From positions 62,001 through 126,000 of the forward strand of contig NZ_FRBF01000002.1 in the NCBI RefSeq assembly GCF_900142545.1: 64,000 bases of DNA, written 5' to 3'. The stretch's first letter is position 1. Each line of letters begins with the position of its first letter. The notes beneath the pieces are model-generated. The model saw only the letters and a program-made list of their open reading frames with translations. It had not been told where the DNA came from and did no database searches. A program made the translations under genes and the position numbers. This DNA comes from Fibrobacter sp. UWT2. GTDB lineage: Bacteria > Fibrobacterota > Fibrobacteria > Fibrobacterales > Fibrobacteraceae. This document shows, piece after piece, positions 1 through 7,135 of the stretch.

Positions 1-2
1 CG

Positions 3-107
3 AGCGAAAAAGCCGGCTTTATCACCGGCGAAAACATTTGCATTGATGGCGGCATGACCCGCCAGATGATTTACCACAACGATTGCGGCTGGAAATTGGA
101 AGGGTAA
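3..107 (+). CDS. short-chain dehydrogenase/reductase, C-terminal fragment
   Basis: Only the last 34 codons are in the window, reading in frame from base 3 to TAA at 105-107. The fragment contains ITGENICIDGGMTRQM, which matches the end of NAD(P)-dependent Rossmann-fold SDR enzymes, where a 'G-x-x-(I/L)-x-V-D-G-G' segment closes the fold. The catalytic residues and cofactor-binding motif lie upstream, outside the window, so the substrate cannot be inferred. It is convergent with the FISUMP lipoprotein gene, with only 7 bases between the stops. Confidence 0.7.
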   Translation, partial: SEKAGFITGENICIDGGMTRQMIYHNDCGWKLEG

Positions 108-114
108 ATAAAGG

Positions 115-1053
115 TTACATGTCCTTTATACAGCGGATAGAGAAAGATCCTTTTTTGGAATTTGCTCCCAAATGTCCAGCATCATTTTCCATTACATAAG
201 CTGCATCAAAGACCGTTTCTGTGCTTCCCTCGTCCCATTCGTCGGTGCATATAAAGAATGCCCTCTCGCCCTGGCCCTTGCCTTTAGCATTTTCGTCAAG
301 TAAAGGGAATCCTGCGGGAATAACAGAAAATCCGTAATCATCTGTGCCTGTGTGAATACCAAGCCACCCCTTGCTTGACTTTAATACTTTGCCGGCAACA
401 TCTTCTCCAACAGCGTCATGCAGATCCCACCATTCGTCAAAGGATGGCAAATGCCAGCCTTCAGGGCAAATGCCTCGTATCGTGTCATCAGATAGAATGC
501 ACGATGCCCCGTACCCGCAAGTTCGTGGATTTTCTTCGTCATTGGCCAAAGCAACGGAATCTATTGCCGCCGCCCAAGTGTAAAAGCGTCCGACGATATC
601 GCATTTTGCTTCGTCATTATCGATGCACCAGTTATTTCCTTTAATACTTGGCGTTAAATTGGTGTCGGCGTAATTCAGGTTTTCCGCCATCCAAGTTTGA
701 TCCCCGATTTTTACCGTCTTGTATTTTTTTCCGTCGCGTTCATCCGTTATTTCTCCATATTCAATATCTGGATTAAGGTAAGCCGTCTTAGGGAGGCTCC
801 AGTCAAATTCATTGTTACTGCTGGAACTTTTCGCTTGACTGCTGCTTGAATTTTCTGTTTCGCTGCTACTTGAACTTTTGGCTTCGCTGCAACTAGAAAC
901 GGTGGATTTGCTATCGCTAGATGTTAAGTTGCCGGATTTGTGGGACGAATTGTCTTCGTCGCTATATTCTTCAACAGCTGGCCCTGACGCTTCCTGCGAA
1001 CAAGCCCAGCAAAGAATAAGGGAAAAACAGACTAAAAGTTTTTTGTACATCAT
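115..1053 (-). CDS. FISUMP-domain lipoprotein
   Basis: A 312-aa outer-envelope lipoprotein. The N-terminus is a lipoprotein signal peptide with a lipobox ending in C (LCWAC, Cys about residue 19). A Ser-rich linker follows (about residues 35-85, runs of SSSS broken by K/E). From about residue 98 comes the Fibrobacter major paralogous domain: KTVKIGDQTWMAENLNY, then RFYTWAAAIDS, CPEGWHLPS and a final FSIRCIKD. The family is named from F. succinogenes; its function is unknown. The start is ATG-ATG behind a strong AAGGAGGTG Shine-Dalgarno site on the minus strand, so either Met works. It appears monocistronic and is convergent with the SDR gene. Confidence 0.9.
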   Translation of the reverse strand: MMYKKLLVCFSLILCWACSQEASGPAVEEYSDEDNSSHKSGNLTSSDSKSTVSSCSEAKSSSSSETENSSSSQAKSSSSNNEFDWSLPKTAYLNPDIEYGEITDERDGKKYKTVKIGDQTWMAENLNYADTNLTPSIKGNNWCIDNDEAKCDIVGRFYTWAAAIDSVALANDEENPRTCGYGASCILSDDTIRGICPEGWHLPSFDEWWDLHDAVGEDVAGKVLKSSKGWLGIHTGTDDYGFSVIPAGFPLLDENAKGKGQGERAFFICTDEWDEGSTETVFDAAYVMENDAGHLGANSKKGSFSIRCIKDM

Positions 1054-1115
1054 ATGACACCTCCTTATAGAAAATAACTAAAAATGTGCCAAAACGCATA
1101 GATTACGTAAAAAAA

Positions 1116-1145
1116 TTGAGAAAAGTGCTTTTATTTGGTTATATT
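1116..1145 (+). promoter_or_regulatory. promoter of the PH-domain gene
   Basis: TTGAGA at 1116-1121 and TATATT at 1140-1145 are separated by 18 bases. The implied transcript starts near 1152, leaving a leader of about 25 bases before the PH-domain gene. The pattern resembles the other promoters recognised in this window. Confidence 0.45.
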
Positions 1146-1174
1146 AAAAGGGGAATGTTTACGCGTTTTGAGAT

Positions 1175-1813
1175 GTGGCTATGGACAACGAATTGACGCT
1201 TTTGATAGGGAAGGGGGAAAAGATCCTTTATGCCGGAAAGCCGGACAAAAGGTGTTTCATTTTCGAATGCATTTTCAATCCGCTGCTCGCGTTTGCTCTC
1301 GTCTGGGGACTTTTTGACATGTTCTTTATCGGGGCGGCTTTCTCTTCGGACAAGGCGGACGAGGCGGCCTTCTTTATCATCCCGTTCATGGCGCTGCACA
1401 TGATGCCGGTTTGGCTTTACCTGGGCGGGGCGCTCCTTTCGTTCAGGCGGTACCGCAACACGGCCTACATCGTCACCGACAAGGGAATCTACGCCTCTGG
1501 CGGTATCTTTGGGAGAACTTACAAGTCAAAGCCGTTCGCGGAACTTTCCCATGTGGACCTGCATCGCGGCATTTTCGATCAGTGGTTTGGCGTGGGCGAC
1601 ATCATTACGACCTCTGCTCAGGCTAATCCCGCTACAATGAACGGCCGCAGGACTTCTACCAACGCGGGCATTTCCATTGACAGCATTGCCAATTACGCAG
1701 AAGTGTACAAGCTTGTGAAGCAACTGCAAGAGGACATCTACACCGACGTGATGTACCCCAATGACCTTCGTCCCTCCGAAAATCACGGGTATAAGTCGAA
1801 GTATAAAGGCTAG
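1175..1813 (+). CDS. membrane protein with bacterial PH domain (bPH2/YdbS-like)
   Basis: About 210 aa. Two hydrophobic segments (about residues 30-55 and 68-92) are followed by a C-terminal bacterial pleckstrin-homology-like domain. Its typical core is YRNTAYIVTDKGIYASGG, then KPFAELSHVDLHRGIFDQWFG and GDIITTSA. This fits the YdbS/bPH2 family of small membrane proteins, whose role is poorly defined. An in-frame stop at 1169 limits the start to GTG 1175 or ATG 1181; neither has a clear nearby Shine-Dalgarno site. The last codons overlap those of the convergent L,D-transpeptidase gene, with the stops interleaved at 1810-1813. Confidence 0.8.
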   Translation: MAMDNELTLLIGKGEKILYAGKPDKRCFIFECIFNPLLAFALVWGLFDMFFIGAAFSSDKADEAAFFIIPFMALHMMPVWLYLGGALLSFRRYRNTAYIVTDKGIYASGGIFGRTYKSKPFAELSHVDLHRGIFDQWFGVGDIITTSAQANPATMNGRRTSTNAGISIDSIANYAEVYKLVKQLQEDIYTDVMYPNDLRPSENHGYKSKYKG

Positions 1814-2250
1814 GGCTTGATGGTTATCGGTGTTCCGTCTTTGACGGCGTCGTAGATTTCTTCGATTTCGTCGTTCGTGACGGCGATACAGCCGGCGGTC
1901 CAGTCTTTCCACCGGTGCCAGAATTTAAAGAGGAATGCCGGAACTTTGTTCGGGTAGCCGTGAATCATGATGTCGCCCCCAGGCTCGTAATAGCCTTCTT
2001 TCGCGGCCTTGATTTGCTCCGCGTTCGGGTACGAAATCTTCAGCGATAAATGAAACTTGCTTTTGGGGTTGTGAAGCACGATGGTGTAGTCGCCTTCGGG
2101 CGTCTTGTTGTCACCTGACTTGACCTTCGCTCCCACGGGATTCTTGCCAAGCGAAATCCTGTACGTCTTGACAACGCTATCGCCGTTGCGCAAGTGCATT
2201 TGGCGCTTCGCCTTTTCTACGAGGATGTTGTCGATGGGTGAGGAGAGCAT
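1810..2250 (-). CDS. L,D-transpeptidase (YkuD) domain protein
   Basis: YkuD-fold catalytic domain of about 146 aa. Visible motifs are the family's early KTPEGDY, an HG histidine (IMIHGYPN) and a catalytic cysteine in DWTAGCIAVT. These enzymes make 3-3 peptidoglycan cross-links or attach proteins to peptidoglycan in the periplasm. The open frame extends upstream to a TTG at 2292, but the extension (SFAANSKKTTFQP) is not a signal peptide. ATG 2250 is the first ATG, although it has no good Shine-Dalgarno site. The lack of an export signal is odd for this enzyme class. It could be a cytoplasmic variant, or have an unrecognised start. Confidence 0.85.
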   Translation of the reverse strand: MLSSPIDNILVEKAKRQMHLRNGDSVVKTYRISLGKNPVGAKVKSGDNKTPEGDYTIVLHNPKSKFHLSLKISYPNAEQIKAAKEGYYEPGGDIMIHGYPNKVPAFLFKFWHRWKDWTAGCIAVTNDEIEEIYDAVKDGTPITIKP

Positions 2251-2272
2251 GGGTTGAAATGTAGTTTTTTTA

Positions 2273-2355
2273 GAATTCGCCGCAAAACTCAAGGCCGAGT
2301 TGGTGTAGGGTGGGGTTGCGTGCTAAAGTTCATTGCTCGTAAAGAGCGACTATAA
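2273..2355. repeat. dispersed ~75-bp repeat, copy A
   Basis: Matches copy B (3530-3605) over about 70 bases with scattered differences. The best-conserved blocks are CTCAAGGCCGAG, GTGTAGGGT and GCTCGTAAAGAGC, the last being a short inverted repeat. It lies just 3' of the truncated Fic gene. Its end, through GACTATA, also matches copy C. Not a recognised insertion sequence. Confidence 0.6.
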
Positions 2356-2403
2356 GACCTACTTTTGAATATTTCTTTAGTTATGCGGGCTCGCAAGCAG
2401 CTT

Positions 2404-2784
2404 TTATGTTGTCACGAACTTAATCAATTCCGTATAATTCCCCGAATCTGCGGCATGAAGTGCATCAATATACTTCTTTCGTAAATCCGTAATGTCGGTC
2501 AAGCTGGCATCTCCCCAATAGAGCCGCGGTTCGCCAAGTTGCTGCATAAGCAGGTCCGCCATCAGTCGCGAAATTCTACCATTGCCGTTAGGGAACGGGT
2601 GGATTAAAACAAGCCTGTGGTGAAGCCGGACGGCTATTTCCAAGTTGGGGAATGTATGGTTCTCCATCCAGAATTTCACATCATCGAACAACGTCTTCAA
2701 TTTGACGGGAATTTGGTATGGCGCGACCCCAATGTTTCTTTCCGTCGTTCGGTATTCACCGGCCCATTTCCACACTTGACCGAA
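2404..2784 (-). pseudogene. mobile mystery protein B (Fic/DOC family), 5'-truncated
   Basis: The frame encodes about 126 residues of a Fic-fold protein closest to the mobile mystery protein B family. It has VWKWAGEYRTTERNIGV, then the intact active-site motif HPFPNGNGRISR. Fic enzymes transfer AMP or another nucleotide phosphate to target proteins. Family members have roughly 60-70 more N-terminal residues. Here similarity starts at FGQVWKWAG, an in-frame TAG (2785-2787) lies directly upstream, and only about 75 bases separate this from the mmpA stop, too little to hold the missing part in any frame. The only available starts are GTG 2775 or internal codons, without a Shine-Dalgarno site. It is probably a decayed toxin next to an intact HTH partner. 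Confidence 0.75.
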
Positions 2785-2820
2785 CTATATCGGCCATACC
2801 CAAAATATAAATTATGGGCA

Positions 2821-2835
2821 TGTCATAAAATGACA
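2821..2835. promoter_or_regulatory. small palindrome between mmpA and the Fic remnant
   Basis: TGTCAT-aaa-ATGACA is a perfect inverted repeat with 6-base arms in the junction between the HTH gene and the truncated Fic gene. It could be an operator for the HTH protein or a scar of the deletion that removed the Fic N-terminus. Nothing in the sequence distinguishes these. Confidence 0.25.
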
Positions 2836-2857
2836 AAATGACGAATGGGGAAAATTT

Positions 2858-3301
2858 TTACTTGTCCCAAATGCGCCTTATGTTCTTGGCTATCATCTCA
2901 TCGGCCATGTCCGTCAGGATATGCGGATCATCGGCAAGTTGATTTTCCAATGCCATGTTCGTGTTGACGCTCGATAGGATTGCTTCGGCTTTTTTGTGGG
3001 CCTGTCGTTTAATCGTCTCCTGCAGGCTGCTCTTGGGGATAAAACCGTAAACGAAATCGCAGTCAAGGCCTTCCGCGATTTTTTTCATGGTCGAAATCTT
3101 GAGGTTGTTTTCGTTGAGTTCCATCTTGGCGATGCGCGGCTGAGAAAGCCCGACGCGTTCCGCAAGTTGTTTTGCGGTCATTCCGAGAGCCCGACGAACG
3201 GCGGAAATCCACCCTTGCTTGGGAGGTTGGGCGTCGCGAAGCTGGGCGAGGTTTCCCGTCTTATGGGCAAGAGCCCTGAGCAAAATCAGCCTTTGGTTCA
3301 T
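2858..3301 (-). CDS. mobile mystery protein A, XRE-type HTH regulator
   Basis: 147 aa. The segment GWISAVRRALGMTAKQLAERVGLSQPRIAKME is a Cro/C1-type helix-turn-helix (about residues 30-62). It is followed by the family's KISTMKKIAEGLDCDF and a C-terminal helix with NMALENQLADD. This combination is characteristic of mobile mystery protein A, normally encoded directly before the Fic-like protein B. By analogy with HTH-Fic pairs it probably represses the locus and may antagonise B. Length is normal for the family, so this half of the pair looks intact. The upstream region is very AT-rich. Confidence 0.8.
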   Translation of the reverse strand: MNQRLILLRALAHKTGNLAQLRDAQPPKQGWISAVRRALGMTAKQLAERVGLSQPRIAKMELNENNLKISTMKKIAEGLDCDFVYGFIPKSSLQETIKRQAHKKAEAILSSVNTNMALENQLADDPHILTDMADEMIAKNIRRIWDK

Positions 3302-3529
3302 AAAATAATCTATTTGTTATAATCTGCTTGATAAATATAATAAATATGTTGTAGAATTTCAATAAAATATAACTTTTTTATTGTAAATTGAAGTTTAACT
3401 CCGGAAATTCCCCAAAAAACAATTTGAAGTCTAGGATGAAAACTGCTAATATATCGGCGCTTTTGATAGAATTTAAGAGGGATTCGCCAATATTTGAGCA
3501 TGTGTGTGGATTTTGGGGCTTGATTTTAA

Positions 3530-3605
3530 GAACTAGCCGCAAAGCTCAAGGCCGAGATTGTGTAGGGTATGGGGCCGCGCTGAAGTTCTTAGCTCGTAAA
3601 GAGCC
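3530..3605. repeat. dispersed ~75-bp repeat, copy B
   Basis: Second long copy of the repeat at 2273-2355, same orientation, just 3' of the 82-aa gene. Copies A and B bracket mmpA and the Fic remnant. The rest of 3302-3529 is AT-rich, with no supported gene. Confidence 0.6.
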
Positions 3606-3611
3606 TAAAAA

Positions 3612-3860
3612 TCAGTAATCGTCGCCGAGGATTTCTTCGAATCTTTTATCTCGGAATTCCCAGTCAATTTTTATGCTATCGTGAAACGGAGTGTGCCGAT
3701 TGTATGACATTGCATGAAGACGGAAAAGGTCCGGGTCCAGGAAATCCTTGAGGTCAGGTTTAATCTTTACCGGATTTTTTCTAACGCGTTCTACAGCACG
3801 ACGGATTTCTTCCTCGTCCTTACGCAAGAATTCCTCAAGTTCATCCATCGTGTACGGCAT
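3612..3860 (-). CDS. hypothetical 82-aa charged protein
   Basis: Not recognised. The protein is highly charged (MDELEEFLRKDEEEIRRAVERVRKN) with a predicted helical N-terminal half and a C-terminus ending IDWEFRDKRFEEILGDDY. The frame is preceded by CAGAGGT about 11 bases before ATG, a usable Shine-Dalgarno site. Size, charge and position in an accessory island beside an HTH-Fic pair would fit an antitoxin-like or regulatory protein, but nothing specific supports this. The partial repeat copy C lies immediately upstream. Confidence 0.55.
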   Translation of the reverse strand: MPYTMDELEEFLRKDEEEIRRAVERVRKNPVKIKPDLKDFLDPDLFRLHAMSYNRHTPFHDSIKIDWEFRDKRFEEILGDDY

Positions 3861-3874
3861 ATTAGTTTTACCTC

Positions 3875-3896
3875 TGCTCGTAAAGAGTGACTATAG
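3875..3896. repeat. dispersed repeat, partial copy C
   Basis: About 22 bases (TGCTCGTAAAGAG then TGACTATA) match one end of copy A; the remainder of the repeat is absent. It sits between the 82-aa gene and the GIY-YIG gene, so all three minus-strand units of the island end in the same sequence. Confidence 0.45.
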
Positions 3897-3920
3897 ACTC
3901 ATTTTGTCTATCTTATTTTT

Positions 3921-4697
3921 TTATTTATTTCCATTTGCGAAATAGGACTGTTTTATTAATTCCATAATGTCAGCAATCTTTGATTTTTCTGAAAGATATA
4001 CTCTATAATCGCCATTACCCCAATGACCAATATCTGAAACATCTTGTGCTATTCCATTGGGATCGACTAGAGTACCCTTGGACATATTGATGAAAATCTT
4101 CAGGTTATTTTTTTGAATTTCTACATCAGTGAAATTTTTTGGAGATTTGAACGCAATGTAAAGTTTCTTTGGCTCAACAACCACGTTGTCAAGTTTCTTT
4201 ATCTCTTTTTTTAGTTCTTGATAAAGTAGAATGGTTTCTTTGTTTCCTTTGGAAAGTAAACTATCCTCTGTATACAACACTGAATTTTCAACTTCTTCTG
4301 CCATTTTTTCGTCAATGATTTCGTGACCTTCCGGTGAAACTTTGTGCAATCTTTGGACTGTTCCACTGACGGTTGCAATCGTCTGAAGAATTGCATAAGC
4401 ATCATCGGCAGACATTGCATAGAACTCTTTTTTTCTCTTTTTACCATCAAAAGTTTCAATAGCTCGCAGGTTTGGATTGATGCTGTCTATCATATTATGG
4501 AGAGCCAAATCCTGAAGGCGCTCATTAACTTCATAGATGGCGAACACTCTGAAAGCATAAGGAATGCACTCGCTTCGATTAAGTTCCTTTAAGCGTTTCT
4601 GTAAATTATCCGCATATCCAATTTTCACATATTCAGGAAAGCTCGGATTAGTAAGGATATATACAACGCCTTGACCTTTGTTATTTTTCTTGTTCAT
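3921..4697 (-). CDS. GIY-YIG nuclease-like protein with DUF5655 domain
   Basis: 258 aa. The N-terminal half matches the T5orf172/GIY-YIG fold: GVVYILTNPSFPEYVKIGYA, then LQKRLKELNRS and a later FYAMSADDAYAIL. The C-terminal half (from about residue 150; LYIAFKSPKNFTDVEIQKNN, then DVSDIGHWGNGDYRVYL) resembles DUF5655. This pairing recurs in accessory proteins, sometimes near restriction-modification or phage-related genes. The classical GIY is relaxed to VYI...VKIG, as in T5orf172 members. A Shine-Dalgarno AGGT lies 8 bases before ATG. The likely role is DNA binding or cleavage in defence or a mobile context; the substrate is unknown. Confidence 0.75.
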   Translation of the reverse strand: MNKKNNKGQGVVYILTNPSFPEYVKIGYADNLQKRLKELNRSECIPYAFRVFAIYEVNERLQDLALHNMIDSINPNLRAIETFDGKKRKKEFYAMSADDAYAILQTIATVSGTVQRLHKVSPEGHEIIDEKMAEEVENSVLYTEDSLLSKGNKETILLYQELKKEIKKLDNVVVEPKKLYIAFKSPKNFTDVEIQKNNLKIFINMSKGTLVDPNGIAQDVSDIGHWGNGDYRVYLSEKSKIADIMELIKQSYFANGNK

Positions 4698-4841
4698 TAT
4701 GCTTTACCTGTAAATGTGGCTCTTCTTTGTATGGTGGTTGTAACGCGACGCTTAAAGTATCCATATAAAAATATATCATATTTTTTGTTATCTCGCAAGC
4801 ATTTAGGGCAGAACGTTTATTTTTATGTGCTCGCAATACTC

Positions 4842-4876
4842 AAAAAACGCCCAGGCTTTTAACCTGGACGTTTTCT
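4842..4876 (-). terminator. rho-independent terminator of leuCD
   Basis: The stem ACGCCCAGG/CCTGGACGT (one G-T pair) with a 7-base loop is followed, on the minus strand, by a run of six T. It sits about 40 bases beyond the leuD stop. Confidence 0.75.
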
Positions 4877-4915
4877 AAAAGGAGGTCCCGGCTCGGAGGC
4901 GGGGAAGGCATCCTA

Positions 4916-5518
4916 TTACTTCAAGAACTGCATGTACGGCAGCTTGCTTGCAAGTTCCTGCACCTTGTCGGCGTTGGCCATGAGGGCGGAACGTGCGTGC
5001 CAGGAACCGTCGAGGAACTGACCGCGGGGGCCGTCGGCAAGCGTGAGCTCGATGGTTTCGTCACCCATCTTGAGCGTGCGGCTTTCGGTGCTCGTCACGA
5101 GTTCTTCGCTCGGGTGTGCTTCGATCCAGGCGAGAATCTTGTCTGCAACTTCGTGGCTCACCTTGTAGCAAGGCACGCCAATGGCCACGCAGTTACCGAA
5201 GAAGATTTCGGAGTAGCTTTCGGCGATGATGGCGCGGATGCCCCAGCGCTTGAGAGCCTGCGGAGCGTGTTCACGGCTGGAACCGCAACCGAAGTTCTGG
5301 TTAGAAACGAGGATGGAGCCGTTCTTGTAGGCCGGATCGCGGAACGGGTGGACCTTGCCCTGAGCGGCGAGGCCAGCGATATCGTCGGCAAAGGCGTTTG
5401 CGCCGAGGCCTTCGAAAGTCACGCACTTGAGGAAGCGTGCCGGGATGATACGGTCAGTGTCGATGTCGTTGCCGCGTACAGGAACGCCGGAACCTTTAAC
5501 AATGTCGATAGAATTCAT
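4916..5518 (-). CDS. leuD: 3-isopropylmalate dehydratase small subunit
   Basis: 200 aa, full length for LeuD. With LeuC it isomerises 2-isopropylmalate to 3-isopropylmalate in leucine biosynthesis in the cytoplasm. The N-terminus VPVRGNDIDTDRIIPARFLK and the loop NFGCGSSREHAPQAL are diagnostic of aconitase-superfamily swivel domains, and ESYSEIFFGNCVAIGVPC follows as expected. A Shine-Dalgarno AAGGAG precedes ATG, 18 bases after the leuC stop, so the pair forms one operon ended by the terminator at 4842-4876. Other leu genes are not in the window. Confidence 0.96.
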   Translation of the reverse strand: MNSIDIVKGSGVPVRGNDIDTDRIIPARFLKCVTFEGLGANAFADDIAGLAAQGKVHPFRDPAYKNGSILVSNQNFGCGSSREHAPQALKRWGIRAIIAESYSEIFFGNCVAIGVPCYKVSHEVADKILAWIEAHPSEELVTSTESRTLKMGDETIELTLADGPRGQFLDGSWHARSALMANADKVQELASKLPYMQFLK

Positions 5519-5536
5519 TTTTTAAATCTCCTTGCG

Positions 5537-6946
5537 TTACTTGATGTACTTGCGGACGTCGGTGACCTTGCCTTCGATGGCGGCGGCAGCCACCATGGCG
5601 GGGCTCATGAGGATGGTGCGGCCCGTCGGGCTGCCCTGACGGCCCTTGAAGTTACGGTTGCTGGAGCTTGCGCTCACCTGGCGGTCCTTGAGCTTATCCG
5701 GGTTCATGGCGAGGCAGAGCGAGCAGCCTGCTTCGCGCCATTCGGCACCGGCTTCCTTGAAAATCTTGTCGAGACCGAGAGCTTCGGCTTCCACCTTGAT
5801 CTTCATGGAGCCCGGAACGACCCACATCTTTACGGTCGGGGCGACCTTGTGGCCCTTGATGATTTCGGCGGCGGCCTGCAAGTCGCTGAGGCGGCCGTTG
5901 GTGCAGCTACCCACGAAGGCGATGTCAATCGGGCGGCCAATCATCTGGCTGCCTTCTTCCCAGCCCATGTATTCATAAGCTTCGGAGATGACCTTCTTTT
6001 CGCTGCCTTCGAATTCGCTGATCTTCGGCATGTTGCCGTTGAGCGGAATGGCCTGGGCCGGAGTGATACCCCAGGTAACCATCGGTTCGAGGTTGTCGCA
6101 GTTGATTTCGACTTCGTCGTCAAACTGGGCGTCGGCGTCGGTAGCCACGGACTTCCAGTAAGCAACGGCTTCGTCCCACTTGTCAGCCTTCGGGGCGTAC
6201 GGACGGCCCTTGAGGTATTCAAAAGTCTTTTCGTCGGGGTTGCAGTAACCGACGCGGGCGCCACCTTCGATAGCCATGTTGCAGACCGTCATACGGCCTT
6301 CCATGCCCATTTCTTCGATGACCGGACCGGCAAATTCGTAAGCGTAGCCAACGCCACCGTTCACGCCGAGCTTGGCGATGTAGGCGAGGGCAACGTCCTT
6401 GGCGGTCACACCCGGCTTGAGCTTGCCGGTGAACTTGATGCGGCGAGTCTTGAGCGGGCTCATGGCGAGCGTCTGGGTAGCGAGAACGTCGGCCACCTGG
6501 CTTGTACCGATACCGAATGCGATAGCACCGAAGGCACCGTGCGTTGCCGTGTGAGAGTCACCGCAAGCAACGGTCATACCCGGCTGGGTCACGCCTTCTT
6601 CGGGGCCCACGATGTGGATAACGCCCTGTTCGGCGGTGGCGGGGCCAAAGAACTTGATGCCGTTGTTCTTGGTGTTGTTTTCAATGTGGGAGAACATCTC
6701 TTCGGAAATGCCGTCCTTGAGCGGGCGGTTGCGTTCCGGGAAGGTGGTCGGGATAATGTGGTCGACCGTGGCGAAGGTGCGTTCCGGGAACAGAACCTTC
6801 TGGCCTTCTTCGCGGAGCTGCGCAAAAGCCTGCGGGCTCGTGACTTCGTGGCAGAGGTGGAGCCCGATAAAGAGCTGGCACTGGCCGCTCGGGAGCTTTG
6901 CTACCGTGTGGCTTTCAAAAATCTTCTGATAGAGTGATTTTCCCAT
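5537..6946 (-). CDS. leuC: 3-isopropylmalate dehydratase large subunit
   Basis: 469 aa, the usual LeuC length. It carries the [4Fe-4S] cluster of isopropylmalate isomerase: one cysteine in VGSCTNGR, two in the pair [10 protein letters not shown]. Other markers are [26 protein letters not shown] and the C-terminal [12 protein letters not shown]. It is first in the leuCD unit. No leucine-rich leader peptide or T-box was found between here and the divergent endoglucanase gene. The codon usage is strongly biased, which leaves a long artefactual open frame on the opposite strand. Confidence 0.96.
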   Translation of the reverse strand: MGKSLYQKIFESHTVAKLPSGQCQLFIGLHLCHEVTSPQAFAQLREEGQKVLFPERTFATVDHIIPTTFPERNRPLKDGISEEMFSHIENNTKNNGIKFFGPATAEQGVIHIVGPEEGVTQPGMTVACGDSHTATHGAFGAIAFGIGTSQVADVLATQTLAMSPLKTRRIKFTGKLKPGVTAKDVALAYIAKLGVNGGVGYAYEFAGPVIEEMGMEGRMTVCNMAIEGGARVGYCNPDEKTFEYLKGRPYAPKADKWDEAVAYWKSVATDADAQFDDEVEINCDNLEPMVTWGITPAQAIPLNGNMPKISEFEGSEKKVISEAYEYMGWEEGSQMIGRPIDIAFVGSCTNGRLSDLQAAAEIIKGHKVAPTVKMWVVPGSMKIKVEAEALGLDKIFKEAGAEWREAGCSLCLAMNPDKLKDRQVSASSSNRNFKGRQGSPTGRTILMSPAMVAAAAIEGKVTDVRKYIK

Positions 6947-7060
6947 GATTTTGTCTCTTTTTTATGCCTTTTCGATTTATTCTCCAAGGCTGATTAATTG
7001 CGGCGTAAATATAGTAAAATCGGCAAGGGAAGGGGATACCGCTGTAAACACTTATTGCTT

Positions 7061-7077
7061 TTCAGGGTATACCTGAA
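7061..7077. promoter_or_regulatory. inverted repeat between leuC and the GH5 gene
   Basis: TTCAGG-gtata-CCTGAA, 6-base arms with a 5-base centre, in the 189-base divergent region. Size and position suit a dimeric repressor or activator site for either gene. No second copy and no clear promoter was identified here. Confidence 0.3.
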
Positions 7078-7135
7078 GGGGGTCTTGCAATCTATTTTTC
7101 AAAATAGGGAAGTGTGTCTTTTTTTGAGGTTGGAT

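Noticed and set aside
3388-3618. 76-codon plus-strand frame in the accessory island
   Set aside because: It runs through the dispersed repeat copy B, has no Shine-Dalgarno site and no family resemblance.
2273-3896. Integron attC array
   Set aside because: The repeats bound gene units, but I see no RYYYAAC/GTTRRRY core pair and no integrase in the window, so I describe them only as repeats.
4997-6937. 646-codon open frame antisense to leuDC
   Set aside because: Artefact of strongly biased codons in leuC and leuD; it spans two well-identified genes and their junction.
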